A stretch of DNA of 64,000 nt from Paulinella micropora. Lineage: Eukaryota > Cercozoa > Imbricatea > Euglyphida > Paulinellidae. The DNA lies in assembly GCA_019918135.1 (NCBI GenBank), contig WBZZ01000686.1, forward strand, positions 37,501-101,500, written 5' to 3'. Shown in pieces: positions 1-9,357 of this stretch (the stretch's first letter is position 1; each line of letters begins with the position of its first letter). The position numbers and the translations under genes were made by a program. A model generated the notes under the pieces. It was not told where the DNA came from, ran no database searches, and was given only the letters and a program-made list of their open reading frames with translations.

Positions 1-170
1 ACCTACATACTACATACATACATACATACATACACATACATACCTTTCTACGTACTTACAGGCATACATACTTACATACATACATCCATCATACATACAT
101 ACATACATACATAATACATACACACATACATACATACATACATATTGGTGGCAGGTGTCACGGGTGCGCC
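1..170. repeat. (TACA)n microsatellite
   Basis: Nearly pure TACA/CATA tetranucleotide repeat with a few interruptions. It lies in the intron just upstream of the first visible RAD6 exon. The same tetranucleotide, read as TATG or ATGT, recurs in later introns of this gene. Confidence 0.85.
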
Positions 171-172
171 AG

Positions 173-612
173 ACAACAACGACATCATGATGTGGAACGC
201 GGTCATCTTCGGGTCTCTCCTATGCAACTGTCTTATCTGTCTTATCTGTCTGTACATCTGTCTATTTGTCGAAATAACTACATCATGATGTGGAACGCCG
301 TTATCGTCGGGTCGCGCCTACCTATCTGTCTCTCATCTGTCTATCTGTCTATCCGTCAACGACATCATGATGTGGATCACCGTCATCTTCGGGTCGCCCC
401 AAGCTATCTACCTGTCCATCGGTCTTTTTTGTTTATTTTGTCTATATTGTCATCTGTCTGTCTTTGTTTCAACGACCTCATGATGTGGAACGCCGTTATC
501 TTTGGGCCTGCCTTACCTATCTACCTGTCTGTCTGTCTGTCTAATTGTCTGTCTGTCTATCTGTCTATCTGTCACCGACATCACGATGTGCAACTCCATC
601 ATCTTCGGATCG
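173..612 (+). repeat. Five tandem copies of a 40-bp RAD6 exon
   Basis: The exon encoding [13 protein letters not shown] is followed by four diverged copies at about 271-310, 358-392, 471-505 and 575-608, separated by (CTGT/CTAT)n. Copy 1 alone has both an AG acceptor (171-172) and a GT donor (213-214). The later copies lack an AG at the matching place, and copies 4 and 5 also lose the GT. The exon is 40 nt, so including two copies would shift the reading frame. The array is therefore most likely one working exon plus four dead duplicates. Confidence 0.85.
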
Positions 613-729
613 CACCTAGCTATCTATCGGTCAATGTATATGTACGTTTGTTTGTTTGTTATGTATGTGTGTATGTATGTTTGCTTTTTGTGTCTGGACA
701 GACCCGACGACACGCCGTGGGACGGAGGT

Positions 730-761
<32 letters not shown>

Positions 762-914
762 GAACAAGGACAACGAGAACAACGACGACGACAACAACGA
801 CACAACAAGGACAACGACAACGACATCATCATCATCATCATCATCATTATCATCATCAAAATAGGTAAAGCAGCCACACTTCCCTTTTGTTCCTCTCTCC
901 TTGTGCCTGCCTGT

Positions 915-960
<46 letters not shown>

Positions 961-1364
961 CATATATATCTTTGTTGCGTTTGTTGCGTGTGTGTCGTGC
1001 TGCTGTGTGATGTGTGATGCAGGAACGTTCAAGCTGACGCTACAGTTCACAGAAGACTACCCCAACAAACCCCCTCAAGTCAAGTTCGTGACCAAGATGT
1101 ACCACCCCAACAGTAAGTATACCTCCCCCCCCCCCCCGCAAAACACATACACGGTTACGTATGTTATGTATGTATGTCTGTGGTGTGGCAGTCTATGCAA
1201 ACGGGCAGATCTGTCTGGACATCCTGCAGAATCAATGGTCGCTCCTCCCCCACCCACCCACAAATATCTATCGTGTGCGATTCCATGTGATTTTTTCTCT
1301 CTTGTGTCGTCGTCGTCGTCGTCGTCGTCGCCGTTGTCGTCGTCGTCGTCGCGGTTGTTGTTGC

Positions 1365-1397
<33 letters not shown>

Positions 1398-2289
1398 CGC
1401 AATCTTCGTCGTCATGGTCGTCATAATGGCAGGTTTTCTTGTGTGGTGTAGGTCACCGATCTACGACATAGCAGCCATCCTCACCTCTATCCAGTCGCTC
1501 CTCACTGACCCCAACCCCAACTCTCCCGCCAACGTGGAGGCCGCCAGACTGTAAACGTTGCTCTCTCTTTATGTATGTATGTATGTATGTATGTATGTCT
1601 ATTCTCCCGCCAACGTAGAGGCCGCCAGACTGTAAACGTTGCTCTCTCTTTATGTATGTATGTGTGTATGTATGTATGTATGTATGTCTATTCTCCCGCC
1701 AACGTGGAGGCCGCCAGACTGTAAACCTTGCTCTTGCTTATGTATGTATGTATGTATGTATGTATGTATTGTATGTATTGTATGTATGTTTGTATGTATG
1801 TATGTATGTAATGTAATGTTAATGTTAATATTAATGTTAATGTTAATGTTAATGTTAATGTACATGTACATGTACATGTACGTGTACATGTACATGTACG
1901 TGTACATGTACGTGTACATGTACATGTACATGTACATAAACATGTACATGTAAATGTAAATGTAAATGTAATCTATGTATGTACCTATATGTATGTATGT
2001 GTATGCATGTATGTATGTACGTATGTATGCATGTATGAATGTATGTATGTATGTATGTATGTACAGATATCAGGAGAACCGGAGGGAGTACAACCGCAAG
2101 GTGCAGCAGTACGTAGAGGACAGCTGGAAGATGGAAGAAGGAGGTGGTGAGGAGGACGACGAGGAAGACGACGAGGAGGACGACGAGGAGGAAGAGGAGG
2201 CACCTGTGGCTAAATCGGAGGAGGGCCCACGTAAGAAGCAGAAGAAGGCCAGCGCCGCCGCCGAGGGCAAGGAGAACAAATCCAAGTGA
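173..2289 (+). CDS. RAD6: RAD6/UBE2A-type E2 ubiquitin-conjugating enzyme, 3' exons of a split gene
   Basis: Ubiquitin-conjugating enzyme (E2) of the RAD6 family, which in other eukaryotes monoubiquitinates histone H2B and PCNA with RING partners. The 5' exons lie off the left edge. Exons read with GT..AG borders are 173-212, 702-727, 1023-1112, 1192-1237, 1452-1550 and 2067-2289. Phases agree throughout: for example CAATG plus GTCACC gives QWSP, and CT plus ATAT gives LY. Conserved pieces include [26 protein letters not shown], the active-site cysteine in [10 protein letters not shown], and ILTSIQSLL. The last exon continues with [12 protein letters not shown], then a run of Asp/Glu, and ends with a basic RKKQKK stretch. 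An acidic tail is known from yeast Rad6 but is absent from human UBE2A/B; the basic end looks like a nuclear localisation signal. The introns are mostly microsatellite. Family identity is secure; exact exon ends are predictions. Confidence 0.93.
728..1010. repeat. Intronic microsatellites (AAC)n, (ATC)n, (CT)n, (TA)n
   Basis: The intron between exons 702-727 and 1023-1112 holds (AAC)n near 730-765, (ATC)n near 823-860, (CT)n near 916-937 and (TA)n near 937-967. No other feature is visible in it. Confidence 0.85.
1301..1395. repeat. Intronic (GTC)n and (TTG)n trinucleotide tracts
   Basis: Adjacent (GTC)n and (TTG)n tracts in the intron between exons 1192-1237 and 1452-1550. Confidence 0.85.
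1521..1737 (+). repeat. Three tandem copies of the 3' end of a RAD6 exon with its donor site
   Basis: The end of exon 1452-1550 with its donor GTAAAC and following CTCTCT/ATGT sequence recurs at about 1602-1650 and 1691-1737. The copies keep the coding text for PANVEAARL and a GT donor but have no acceptor, so they could act only as alternative or decoy donors. Spacing is about 80-90 bp, similar to the upstream exon array. Confidence 0.85.
1738..2060. repeat. (ATGT)n, (GTTAAT)n and palindromic (GTACAT)n tracts
   Basis: The last intron consists of an ATGT tract, then a GTTAAT hexamer tract (about 1815-1858), then GTACAT/ACATGT hexamers (about 1859-1940), then ATGT again up to the acceptor at 2065-2066. 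The GTACAT tract is self-complementary and could fold on either strand. Confidence 0.85.
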
Positions 2290-2738
2290 ATCTAGCAGAA
2301 CAGAACAAAATCCAAAGGAGTGGACGCTTGTCAACAAAATTATCTCGGACGACATTCAAGCGGCAAGTTATACCAACTTTGATCTCATTTTTCTCGATCA
2401 ATATTTGAAATAGGAAAATGCTTAGCATGGCTTTGAACGCTCTTGTTGAGCTGTCAAGTGATGGCTTCAGCATGGTTATAACACATTCATTGATGGAGTG
2501 CAAAGAGATCAAAGTTGAATCATTGTCCTACCTGATTGTCGACAATTATATTAAGACTCTAGGAATATCGGGACATCGTTTTAAATGGCTCAGAAGAATA
2601 GAAAGGAAACATGCATGTAAACATGGGAATTGACTGCTAATCACTCTTCTGATGTATATATTTTGTTTTATCTATGTAATTATTTGCGTGACTTGACGCG
2701 CACTTCAACCCTATTTATTTCGTTATTTAAAAGACAAT
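2290..2738. other. RAD6 3' flank, no gene seen
   Basis: AT-rich sequence after the RAD6 stop codon. Only short chance frames are present and no poly(A) signal stands out. It ends where the LTR-like copy at 2739 begins. Confidence 0.5.
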
Positions 2739-3082
2739 CGTTGGACAGTCTAACTTCAAGTTGATATTAAGTCAGAATTATGATTTATTTCTGTAAGCGG
2801 CAATATTTTATTAAGTCGTAATTAGGAGTAATCGTTACTGGATATTTCAAGTCAATTGTGCCCGTTACGCTTTTTAACATTGTGTACTGGACCATATCAT
2901 TGAGTAGCAGTTACTGTTAGTCACGCACTTAGTTTACTTTGCTCTCTGGCAGTTCAGTTCTGAGTTGATGCCTTCGGATTAAAGTGGCTGTGAGCGACCT
3001 GACTTCTTACGGAGTCTCCCGGCAAACCGCAAGTGAAAGGTAGGGTAAGGTCCGTGAGTGACCGGTTTATATCTAATCATCG
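2739..3082 (+). repeat. LTR of B-family copia element (344 bp)
   Basis: It aligns over its whole 344 bp with 15045-15388, the 3' LTR that follows the polypurine tract of element B. Both begin CGTTGGACAG and end CTAATCATCG, and both share a block ending in GTAAGGTCCGTGAGTGACC. By eye about a quarter of the first 150 positions differ. The two may therefore belong to separate insertions of one family rather than be the pair of one insertion. A gag-like start follows at once, so this copy acts as a 5' LTR. Confidence 0.75.
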
Positions 3083-3085
3083 GTC

Positions 3086-3204
3086 ATGAGCAGTTGGGAA
3101 AATGGTTCATCACATCAGTACACAAACTGGAAACAGTTTTTATCTCACGCAACCGTCTATGACTGTATCACCGAACATCTGCAAGGATTTTACTATCAGC
3201 TAGC
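3086..3204 (+). pseudogene. Copia gag fragment (5' end), fossil
   Basis: An open frame begins with ATG four bases after the LTR and encodes MSSWENGSSHQYTNWKQFL and onward. This is the kind of tryptophan-containing N-terminus found in copia Gag proteins. It is cut by the LTR-like repeat that starts at 3205. The rest of this gag is not recognised nearby. Fossil, clearly incomplete. Confidence 0.55.
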
Positions 3205-3453
3205 TGTTAAAATCCCCGAAGAAAGCTCGTTAAAAAGTCGGTAATACAACCAAACACAAATCTCCAAAGAAGAATGATGTCTCGTTATATTAGCTCAGTG
3301 AAACCGCACAAAAGAAAGTGGCAACAGACCAAGGTTAAAATGGCATTAGGTCAAATCCGGCCAAAAGAAATTGAAATAATGGGAAGAAACTAGGTGCACC
3401 TGACACTAAAAAAAGTATACTTTTTACCTGCTATCTGGTGGGTGATGCCTACA
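3205..3453 (+). repeat. 249-bp TG...CA-bounded repeat, probable solo LTR, copy 1
   Basis: The repeat begins TGTTAAAATC and ends GATGCCTACA. A second copy, roughly 94 percent identical by eye, lies in the opposite orientation at 61942-62189. Sequence similarity stops exactly at the TG and CA ends in both places, as expected of an LTR. No matching 5-bp target duplication is visible around either copy, so another kind of short repeat is possible. Confidence 0.65.
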
Positions 3454-3777
3454 GTACACCTTCCCATTTTTCAAAGTAATCTATCACTCAAACGCAGAGT
3501 TTAGGGAAGCTACCCCGCTAAGGGTAAAGAATAACCGAAGAAAAGACTTTTAATGACTTTGGGTCACACAAAATGTGGTGACCTTAACAGAATGGTAATA
3601 CTAATTTGATTCTAGGCATTCCAGACTATGATTCGCGAATACTCTAGAAAGTGTCCTTGTCAGTAATAAAGGTATTAATAACTGTCCGGCCTATGAATTT
3701 GCCTATGACTAAGACTATCCAAATTACCGGTAAATTGACTAGGTGGAGTAACGGGTATTAATAGTACATTACAACGC
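3454..3777 (-). repeat. Probable 3' LTR of copia A
   Basis: Placed by position: it starts directly after the minus-strand polypurine tract (start CGTTGTAATG, like the CGTT start of the B-family LTR) and runs to the edge of the 249-bp repeat. No second copy is in the window, so the inner limit is a guess. Confidence 0.45.
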
Positions 3778-3952
3778 TCCCCCTTAGTCGCAAGTCATAG
3801 GCTATATTAGTGTGTAAATATGAAAAAATAGTGTTGAGGATCAGTTATGGGTTACCCGAAGGTTAAATATCAACTCCCATTTACATCACATCCTCTATGT
3901 ATGTATATATGTGTAGTCATGCAGTAACATGTATGAAGTATGTATGTGTTCA

Positions 3953-3981
3953 AAAATTTGCAAGCGCTTCCCGTAGAGGGT
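3953..3981 (-). promoter_or_regulatory. Conserved 3' UTR motif of copia elements (A copy)
   Basis: On the minus strand: CCCTCTACGGGAAGCGCTTG followed by CAAATTTTT. Close relatives sit in the 3' UTRs of elements C (35305-35339) and D (34125-34155), although the surrounding UTR of A is otherwise unlike theirs. The role is unknown; an RNA structure or processing signal is possible. Confidence 0.5.
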
Positions 3982-4220
3982 AGCAAAATAAAAAAAAAAT
4001 TAGATTTCCTATTCTAGGACAGAAAGAATGATAGAAAGAATTTAAATTGCTAAGTTAGCCAGGGAAAGCCTCGCGGCTGCCGGCCTCGCGTGGCAGTCGG
4101 CTACCCAGCCTCGGCTCGACGGCTCTTGACCCCTGCGCAAAACAAAGCTGCTGCAACAAGCAACAAACTGCACAAAACACTCAAAGCAAATATAGGTGAG
4201 TGGACACGCAAATCCCGAAA

Positions 4221-5930
4221 TTACTTGAGCTTTACCGTAAATTTGTTAAGTAAATACTCGAATTGTTCTTTCGGTAAATATTTTGTCATTACATCACCTA
4301 TCTGCTTCTTCGTACCTACTTTTACAAACTTAATCTCACCGTCTCTCTGTAGGTGGTGCATAAAGTGTAATTCTAAAGGTAAGTGTTTAGTTCTATTACC
4401 TGACATACCCCTCTCTGCCGCTAAGACTGTTTGAGAGCTATCCTCGAATAATTCTATCGGGCTCTTTTGGGCTATGTGTAGTTCTTGTGTAATGTGTTTT
4501 AGTGCAAGTCCCTCTCTAATGCACTCAGTTGCTGCAAATATTTCAGCATCATTGGAACTCAGGGCGATGCGACTCTGTCGCTTTGATAACCATGCAACTG
4601 GATCCCTGCTCCATAGGATCACGAATCCAGTGCGGGACTTCCCTGTTTTCTTACAAACTTTGTGAGCCGCGTCGGGCCACATAGAAAGTTTTGGATAGGT
4701 TTGCCCTTCTTGCTCTGACTTAGGCTTATGGTAAGCTAAACCTCGATAAGAGTTAACTAAATAACGAAAGATTCTGCCTAACATCGCATAAGTTATTCCC
4801 TTATCGATAGTTTGCATGACACTTGCCGAATTTAGTGCTTGTTCTATATCGGGTCTTGTCATCTTTGCGAGAAATAGCAAACGACCAACTAGACTAGGAA
4901 TTGAAAATTTTCGCAAGCTAGCTGATTCCGACATCGGTTCCGTGAAATGTTCTTGCGCTGGAGTACTAACGGGTTTAGCAGAATCGTCGCCTACCTCTTT
5001 TAGTATCTGCTGCTGATATTTTCGCTGATGCAAAATTATTTTCCCGTTCGATTGCTCTATCTCTATTCCTTTGAATTCACGGGCAATACCGAGTCTTTTG
5101 AGCGGGAAATGTTTTTCTAATGCGGACGCAAAACGCTCATATGCTTGTTTGTTTGGTGCGGTGAACAACAAATCATCAACATGAAATATCCCTACTATCG
5201 CCTCTCTCAAAGCTTTATCATTTTCTACAAACATACATAAGTCTGAATCTAGCAACCTAAGACCTAGCTCCTCTAACTTGGGTGCTAATATCTCATACCA
5301 TCTTCTTCCTCCCTGTGGTGCACCATATAAAGCACCATCTATACGCCATATCATCCCCTCATGCCCTTCTCTGTCTACATTCTCTGGCGCATATGCATAA
5401 ACAGGGTCATTCATACGAGCATTTAGGTATGCATTTTTAAAATCTATGCCGTATAGTTTGTGTTTGTGCCAGGCAGCTAGTTTGGCGAGAAATAAAAGTG
5501 AATGGTGCGCGGCGCAAGGAACAAAGAGCTGATCTGGGTTATAGCTAACACCGGGTTCTAACATATCTCCCCGTAAAGCTAAACGAGACTTTATGAACTT
5601 TTTCCCGTTCTCATCTAACTTTACTTTGTGAACCCATGTCAATCTAACTATCTTACTAACTCCTGCCTTGCTTGCCTCCTTATGGGGTACCCATGTGTAT
5701 GTGTTAAAGGATTGAAGAGCTTTTAGCTCTGTTTTCATACCCTCTAAAACATCTTTAGCTGCCAAACCTTCCTCTATGACATCTTTGGGTACTCTGATAT
5801 CTACATACAAATAAAAATCACGAATCTCATCTGCCACCATACGGTCATCGCATAAAAACATATTAGCGGGACTTTGTAACGGGTATTCGGGATCTTTCAT
5901 GGAGTATTTGAGGATTTCCGAATTCAACAT
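4221..5930 (-). CDS. Copia A reverse transcriptase and RNase H region
   Basis: One open frame of about 569 residues. The RT domain shows RLTWVHKVKLD near the start, GIDFKNAYLNARM, GAPQGGRRW and the catalytic HVDDLLFTAP (the copia form of the YVDD box). RNase H follows with PDAAHK, SSNDAEIFAATE and FEDSSQT, then the typical copia end RTKHLPLELHFM. On its own this part looks whole. It belongs to a broken element and should be read as a fossil pol segment. Closest relative in this window is element B. Confidence 0.9.
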   Translation of the reverse strand: MLNSEILKYSMKDPEYPLQSPANMFLCDDRMVADEIRDFYLYVDIRVPKDVIEEGLAAKDVLEGMKTELKALQSFNTYTWVPHKEASKAGVSKIVRLTWVHKVKLDENGKKFIKSRLALRGDMLEPGVSYNPDQLFVPCAAHHSLLFLAKLAAWHKHKLYGIDFKNAYLNARMNDPVYAYAPENVDREGHEGMIWRIDGALYGAPQGGRRWYEILAPKLEELGLRLLDSDLCMFVENDKALREAIVGIFHVDDLLFTAPNKQAYERFASALEKHFPLKRLGIAREFKGIEIEQSNGKIILHQRKYQQQILKEVGDDSAKPVSTPAQEHFTEPMSESASLRKFSIPSLVGRLLFLAKMTRPDIEQALNSASVMQTIDKGITYAMLGRIFRYLVNSYRGLAYHKPKSEQEGQTYPKLSMWPDAAHKVCKKTGKSRTGFVILWSRDPVAWLSKRQSRIALSSNDAEIFAATECIREGLALKHITQELHIAQKSPIELFEDSSQTVLAAERGMSGNRTKHLPLELHFMHHLQRDGEIKFVKVGTKKQIGDVMTKYLPKEQFEYLLNKFTVKLK

Positions 5931-6033
5931 CCGTTCTTCTTCGTCCTCAAACTTAACTATGTGGGTGGGCTGAGGTCGGTCTCTACGAGTCTATCTCTGG
6001 GGTCACTCACTCTGCTGACTACCCCTACTCGTA

Positions 6034-6858
6034 CTATGCTCTCCCATCCCTCACCGTACTTTTCTTCGCCCATCCATCTCCCCATGCACGCGCGGGCACT
6101 CTTACTACCTTACCTATTAGCTCTTGAGCCTCTCTCTTTTCTCTCTTGGGCTCATTGCTAGGGGTAAATCTCTCTACTGCCTTGCGCTGCCTTTTACCGG
6201 GGATTATGTTACTCTCCGTTACTCTCTGACTCTGCTCCCACGTTAATCCCTTAGATGGTGGTGATTTTTCTTCGTATGCTCTTCTTTCATGTATTTTTAG
6301 TGGATCTGTTCGATCTTGTTCATTTGTATGCTCTTGTGGCTTGATCTTGTGCTCTGGGGGTAATTGTTGTGGATAATGTGGCTCTGGACTTGTGTGTAGG
6401 CGTGTATGTTTGTGATCCAATGTATTCTTCTCCACATGCTCATTTTCATGCTCATTCTCATTCGCATCGATATCAACATTCTCTGTCTCCCCCTCAACTT
6501 CATCAAAGTGTGTTGTTGGGTGGTCGTTGTTGACGTTGTGCGGTGACTTAGGTGATTGAGGTGGTGATTGGGGTGGTGATTGGGGTGGTGACGCTTGTGG
6601 AGATGTGTGTGGTTGCTCGCTCTCATTCTCATTCTCCCCCTCAGAGTCATCATTATCCCACGACACTAGTTTAGGAGGATGAGCTTGTTTACCGATTTTG
6701 TGAATATTAAATCTCACATCTCTCACTCCGGAAATTATCTTCTTACCATCCCATACGCGGTATAGTTCCCAAAATAGATCATATCCTACTAGCATCACCT
6801 TTTTCCCTCTGTACTCTCCCTTCCGCACTTCAGTCTTAGGTATATGTAATACACCCAT
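6034..6858 (-). pseudogene. Copia A integrase C-terminus and acidic linker
   Basis: Encodes the copia post-integrase block (GVLHIPKTEV, KVMLVGYDLFWELYRVWDG) followed by an Asp/Glu/Pro/His-rich low-complexity linker. The GVLHIP..VMLVGYD text matches the GVMYVG..VMLLGYD text in element B. Fossil. Confidence 0.75.
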
Positions 6859-7023
6859 ACATCCTATTGGTTTTAAATGAAAGAGTGTTGGTTTTCTACC
6901 TAACAGCTGCTCATAAGGCGAAATTCCTTTGCATTCCCCGTGAATTGCCGGTAGTATGTTGTGAATGGTTGTTGCTGCGTGTTCTAATTCTGCGTGTTCT
7001 AATTGTGCCCAGAATTGCGGCGG

Positions 7024-7536
7024 TCATTTAGCGTGATATCTCATTGCTCGTGCAGGCCCCGCCGTAATATCATTCACTTTTTCCGCAATAGGATTCCCGT
7101 CTTTATCGTTTGTCGCGGAGGTTTTCCAAATAAAGCGAATATTTTTCCACCACTTAATGACTTTCTCCGGAATATGGAATTCTTGATCTGCGCGAATTTC
7201 CTTTACTTTGTTTCCTGTCTGTCTCTCATAAAAGGCTACAGCTTGTTTTAAGCAATCTACAAACTCATTCTTATGGGCTAAATAAAAGTCAAGAATGAAC
7301 AGTGAGTAGTCGTCGGTGACCGAAAATTTATACCGTTTACCACCTATTGATCTAGTTTCCCACGGTCCTGATGTGTCTATGTGTAGAATTATACCTGGCT
7401 TTTGGGCTCTTTCTATTGTATTAATTGCAAAACGTGGCAAACGTTTAGACTTTCCTATCATGCAAGATTCGCAAAATCTCACATCGCTCTCGTCACCAAC
7501 TAACTTAATGTTCAAAATTTTTGCCAATAGGCGCAT
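7024..7536 (-). pseudogene. Copia A integrase core
   Basis: Carries the zinc-binding cysteines CESCMIGKSK and the DDE-type integrase core beginning HIDTSGPWET and VTDDYS, ending in the GPARAM motif common to all four copia copies here. Fossil. Confidence 0.8.
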
Positions 7537-7810
7537 CTTTGTTAACCCATAATGCCCACAGGCATAGTGAAAAAGCTTGATTCCTATCTTTCTAGGTTTG
7601 TCTGACTTTCTGGGGTAAGCTTCATATAATACTATATCTACGTGTAATTCTTCCTCTCTCTTATTTACTTCATGCTTACTTGTCTCGTTTTTGTTCTCAT
7701 TTGTGGGGCTTCCCTCCCCTTCTACCCCCTTGTTGCGAAAGGATCATATCTTTCGTTGACTTTCAATGGTTCATCATATTCGTCATCCCATCTGTATATC
7801 ATACTCTTAG

Positions 7811-9325
7811 TTAATCTTCCCTTACTAATATGTCACTCTCGTTAATGTGGATGGGGTGTTTGAGTATTACTAACTGTCCGTTTTGGTGGATGACTGATCT
7901 GTTGTGTCTGTGGTCCATCTGTCCTGTAGAGACTATGCTAACTGGTAAGGTAGTGTCGAGTAACATCTTCGTTTCTACTGCTCTAGGCCTTCCTTTCCCA
8001 TCTATCACAGTCAGCCTAGCTCTTCCTGACCTACTCAACTCCCTTTCTCCATTACCTGTCAGTAGTTCTACCGGGTCTATCTCATCGACATCCGTCAATC
8101 TGTCTTCTCTGCATGATATGTCTGTGCTTGCTCCACTATCCTGTACTGTCATGTCTCTCTTTTTCATCACTCTTTTTCTCGCATGTATCAGTACATGCTC
8201 TGTCTCTCCTTCTGTCTCTGTCTCTGTTTCTAGTTCACCCTCAGAGACTCCTCTTCCCTCACCTTGTCCCTCTTCTGTGAGTTGTGGAGGTGTAGTGATG
8301 GGACTCTGTCTGACTGCTCTCTCCAAGTACACTCCTTCTATTGCTCTTACTATGTCAGTCAAAAAGTCATCTCTCTCTAGCTCGCCACTCACGACACGCA
8401 TCACTTCTCCATTCATTCCCCTCACGCACTCATTCATCAACGTTTTAGCTATTTCATTTATATCTTTGAAGGTTATGATGGGAGGGTTGATGGGTTGCGT
8501 GTTTGTTGTCTGTGTTGGTGGGAGTGCTGTGATTGGTCTAGAACTAGAGATTTGGAGTTGTTGTGAGGTGGGACCTATTTGGTTGCCAAACTTGTTGACA
8601 GAAGTGGGCCCAAGTCGTTGCTCTCCCTCATCCACTCCACTCTCTTCTCTCCCTTCTCTGCTCTGGCCGGTCCGCTGACTAGAAAATGGATTATGTTTGC
8701 GTGGTTGTTGCGGAATATTTTGCGAGACTTGTGGACTTGTGGAAATTTTGGTGTCACGTAAAGTTTCAAATTCCCCGAAAACGAGTCTTTGCGTAATTTT
8801 ATGAGACTTTTCCAATGCCGCAGCTTTAAGACCTCGTTCGTCTGGGTAGTAGGGAGATTTGGGGGGACGCAACACGGGACTTACGGACAAATCCAACTCC
8901 GGATAATCTGGGTCTTGTGTGGCGTGATATCCACAGTACCTCGCATAAGATAATCGTTTCGCGTGATTTGCGTATATTCCTTTTCCTTTTGATTTTTCAA
9001 CGGAAACATTACACGGTTTTTTGCGTCTGTTTATTCCGGCACATTTTGTGTCAGGCGTGACTCCGTAAGAACTCTCAAGCCTCAAAGGAGTTTCGTTAGG
9101 GTTAGGGGTGACTGGGTAACATCGTGGGGTGGCGGATACTAACCGCTCTTCCTTGCCTTCTCCCCGTAGTGAGGAGGGACCTCGTAGGGTGGCCGATACT
9201 AACCGCACTTCCCGTCCTTCTCCACTCTCACTATGTCTATTCCCTACCCTAGGTGTAGTCTTTGTATCGTTCAAAAGGGCTTGGGGACTTGTAGATTTGT
9301 CGGCAATACCCGGACAAAAGGACAA
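7811..9325 (-). pseudogene. Copia A N-terminal pol with aspartic protease
   Basis: An open frame of about 504 residues. A Cys/His region (CAGINRRKKPC ... YCGYH) is followed by a disordered Ser/Pro/Glu stretch, then the retroviral-type aspartic protease motif VQDSGAST and its flanking DISCREDRL. The end, VIHQNGQLVILKHPI, is almost identical to element B. Fossil; the gag that should precede it is missing. Confidence 0.75.
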
Positions 9326-9357
9326 GGTAATTCCCGCTCAAAAACCCGAGTCAGTCA

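Larger units (their letters stand above)
3454..9330 (-). mobile_element. Ty1/copia retrotransposon A (minus), fossil without 5' LTR and gag
   Basis: Read on the minus strand, in the copia order: protease-containing region (9325-7811), integrase core (7536-7024), integrase C-terminus and acidic linker (6858-6034), reverse transcriptase/RNase H (5930-4221), 3' UTR, polypurine tract (3778-3788, AAGGGGGAG on the minus strand) and a 3' LTR-like end. No 5' LTR or gag is found beyond about 9330, where it meets element B head to head. It is broken, with several interruptions between its domains, although the RT/RNase H frame is long and open. Its pol is close to that of B and more distant from C and D. 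Confidence 0.85.

Noticed and set aside
192-731. Long plus-strand frame rich in Leu/Ser/Cys across the left end
   Set aside because: It reads through the CTGT/CTAT repeat introns of RAD6; the coding signal comes only from the exon copies.
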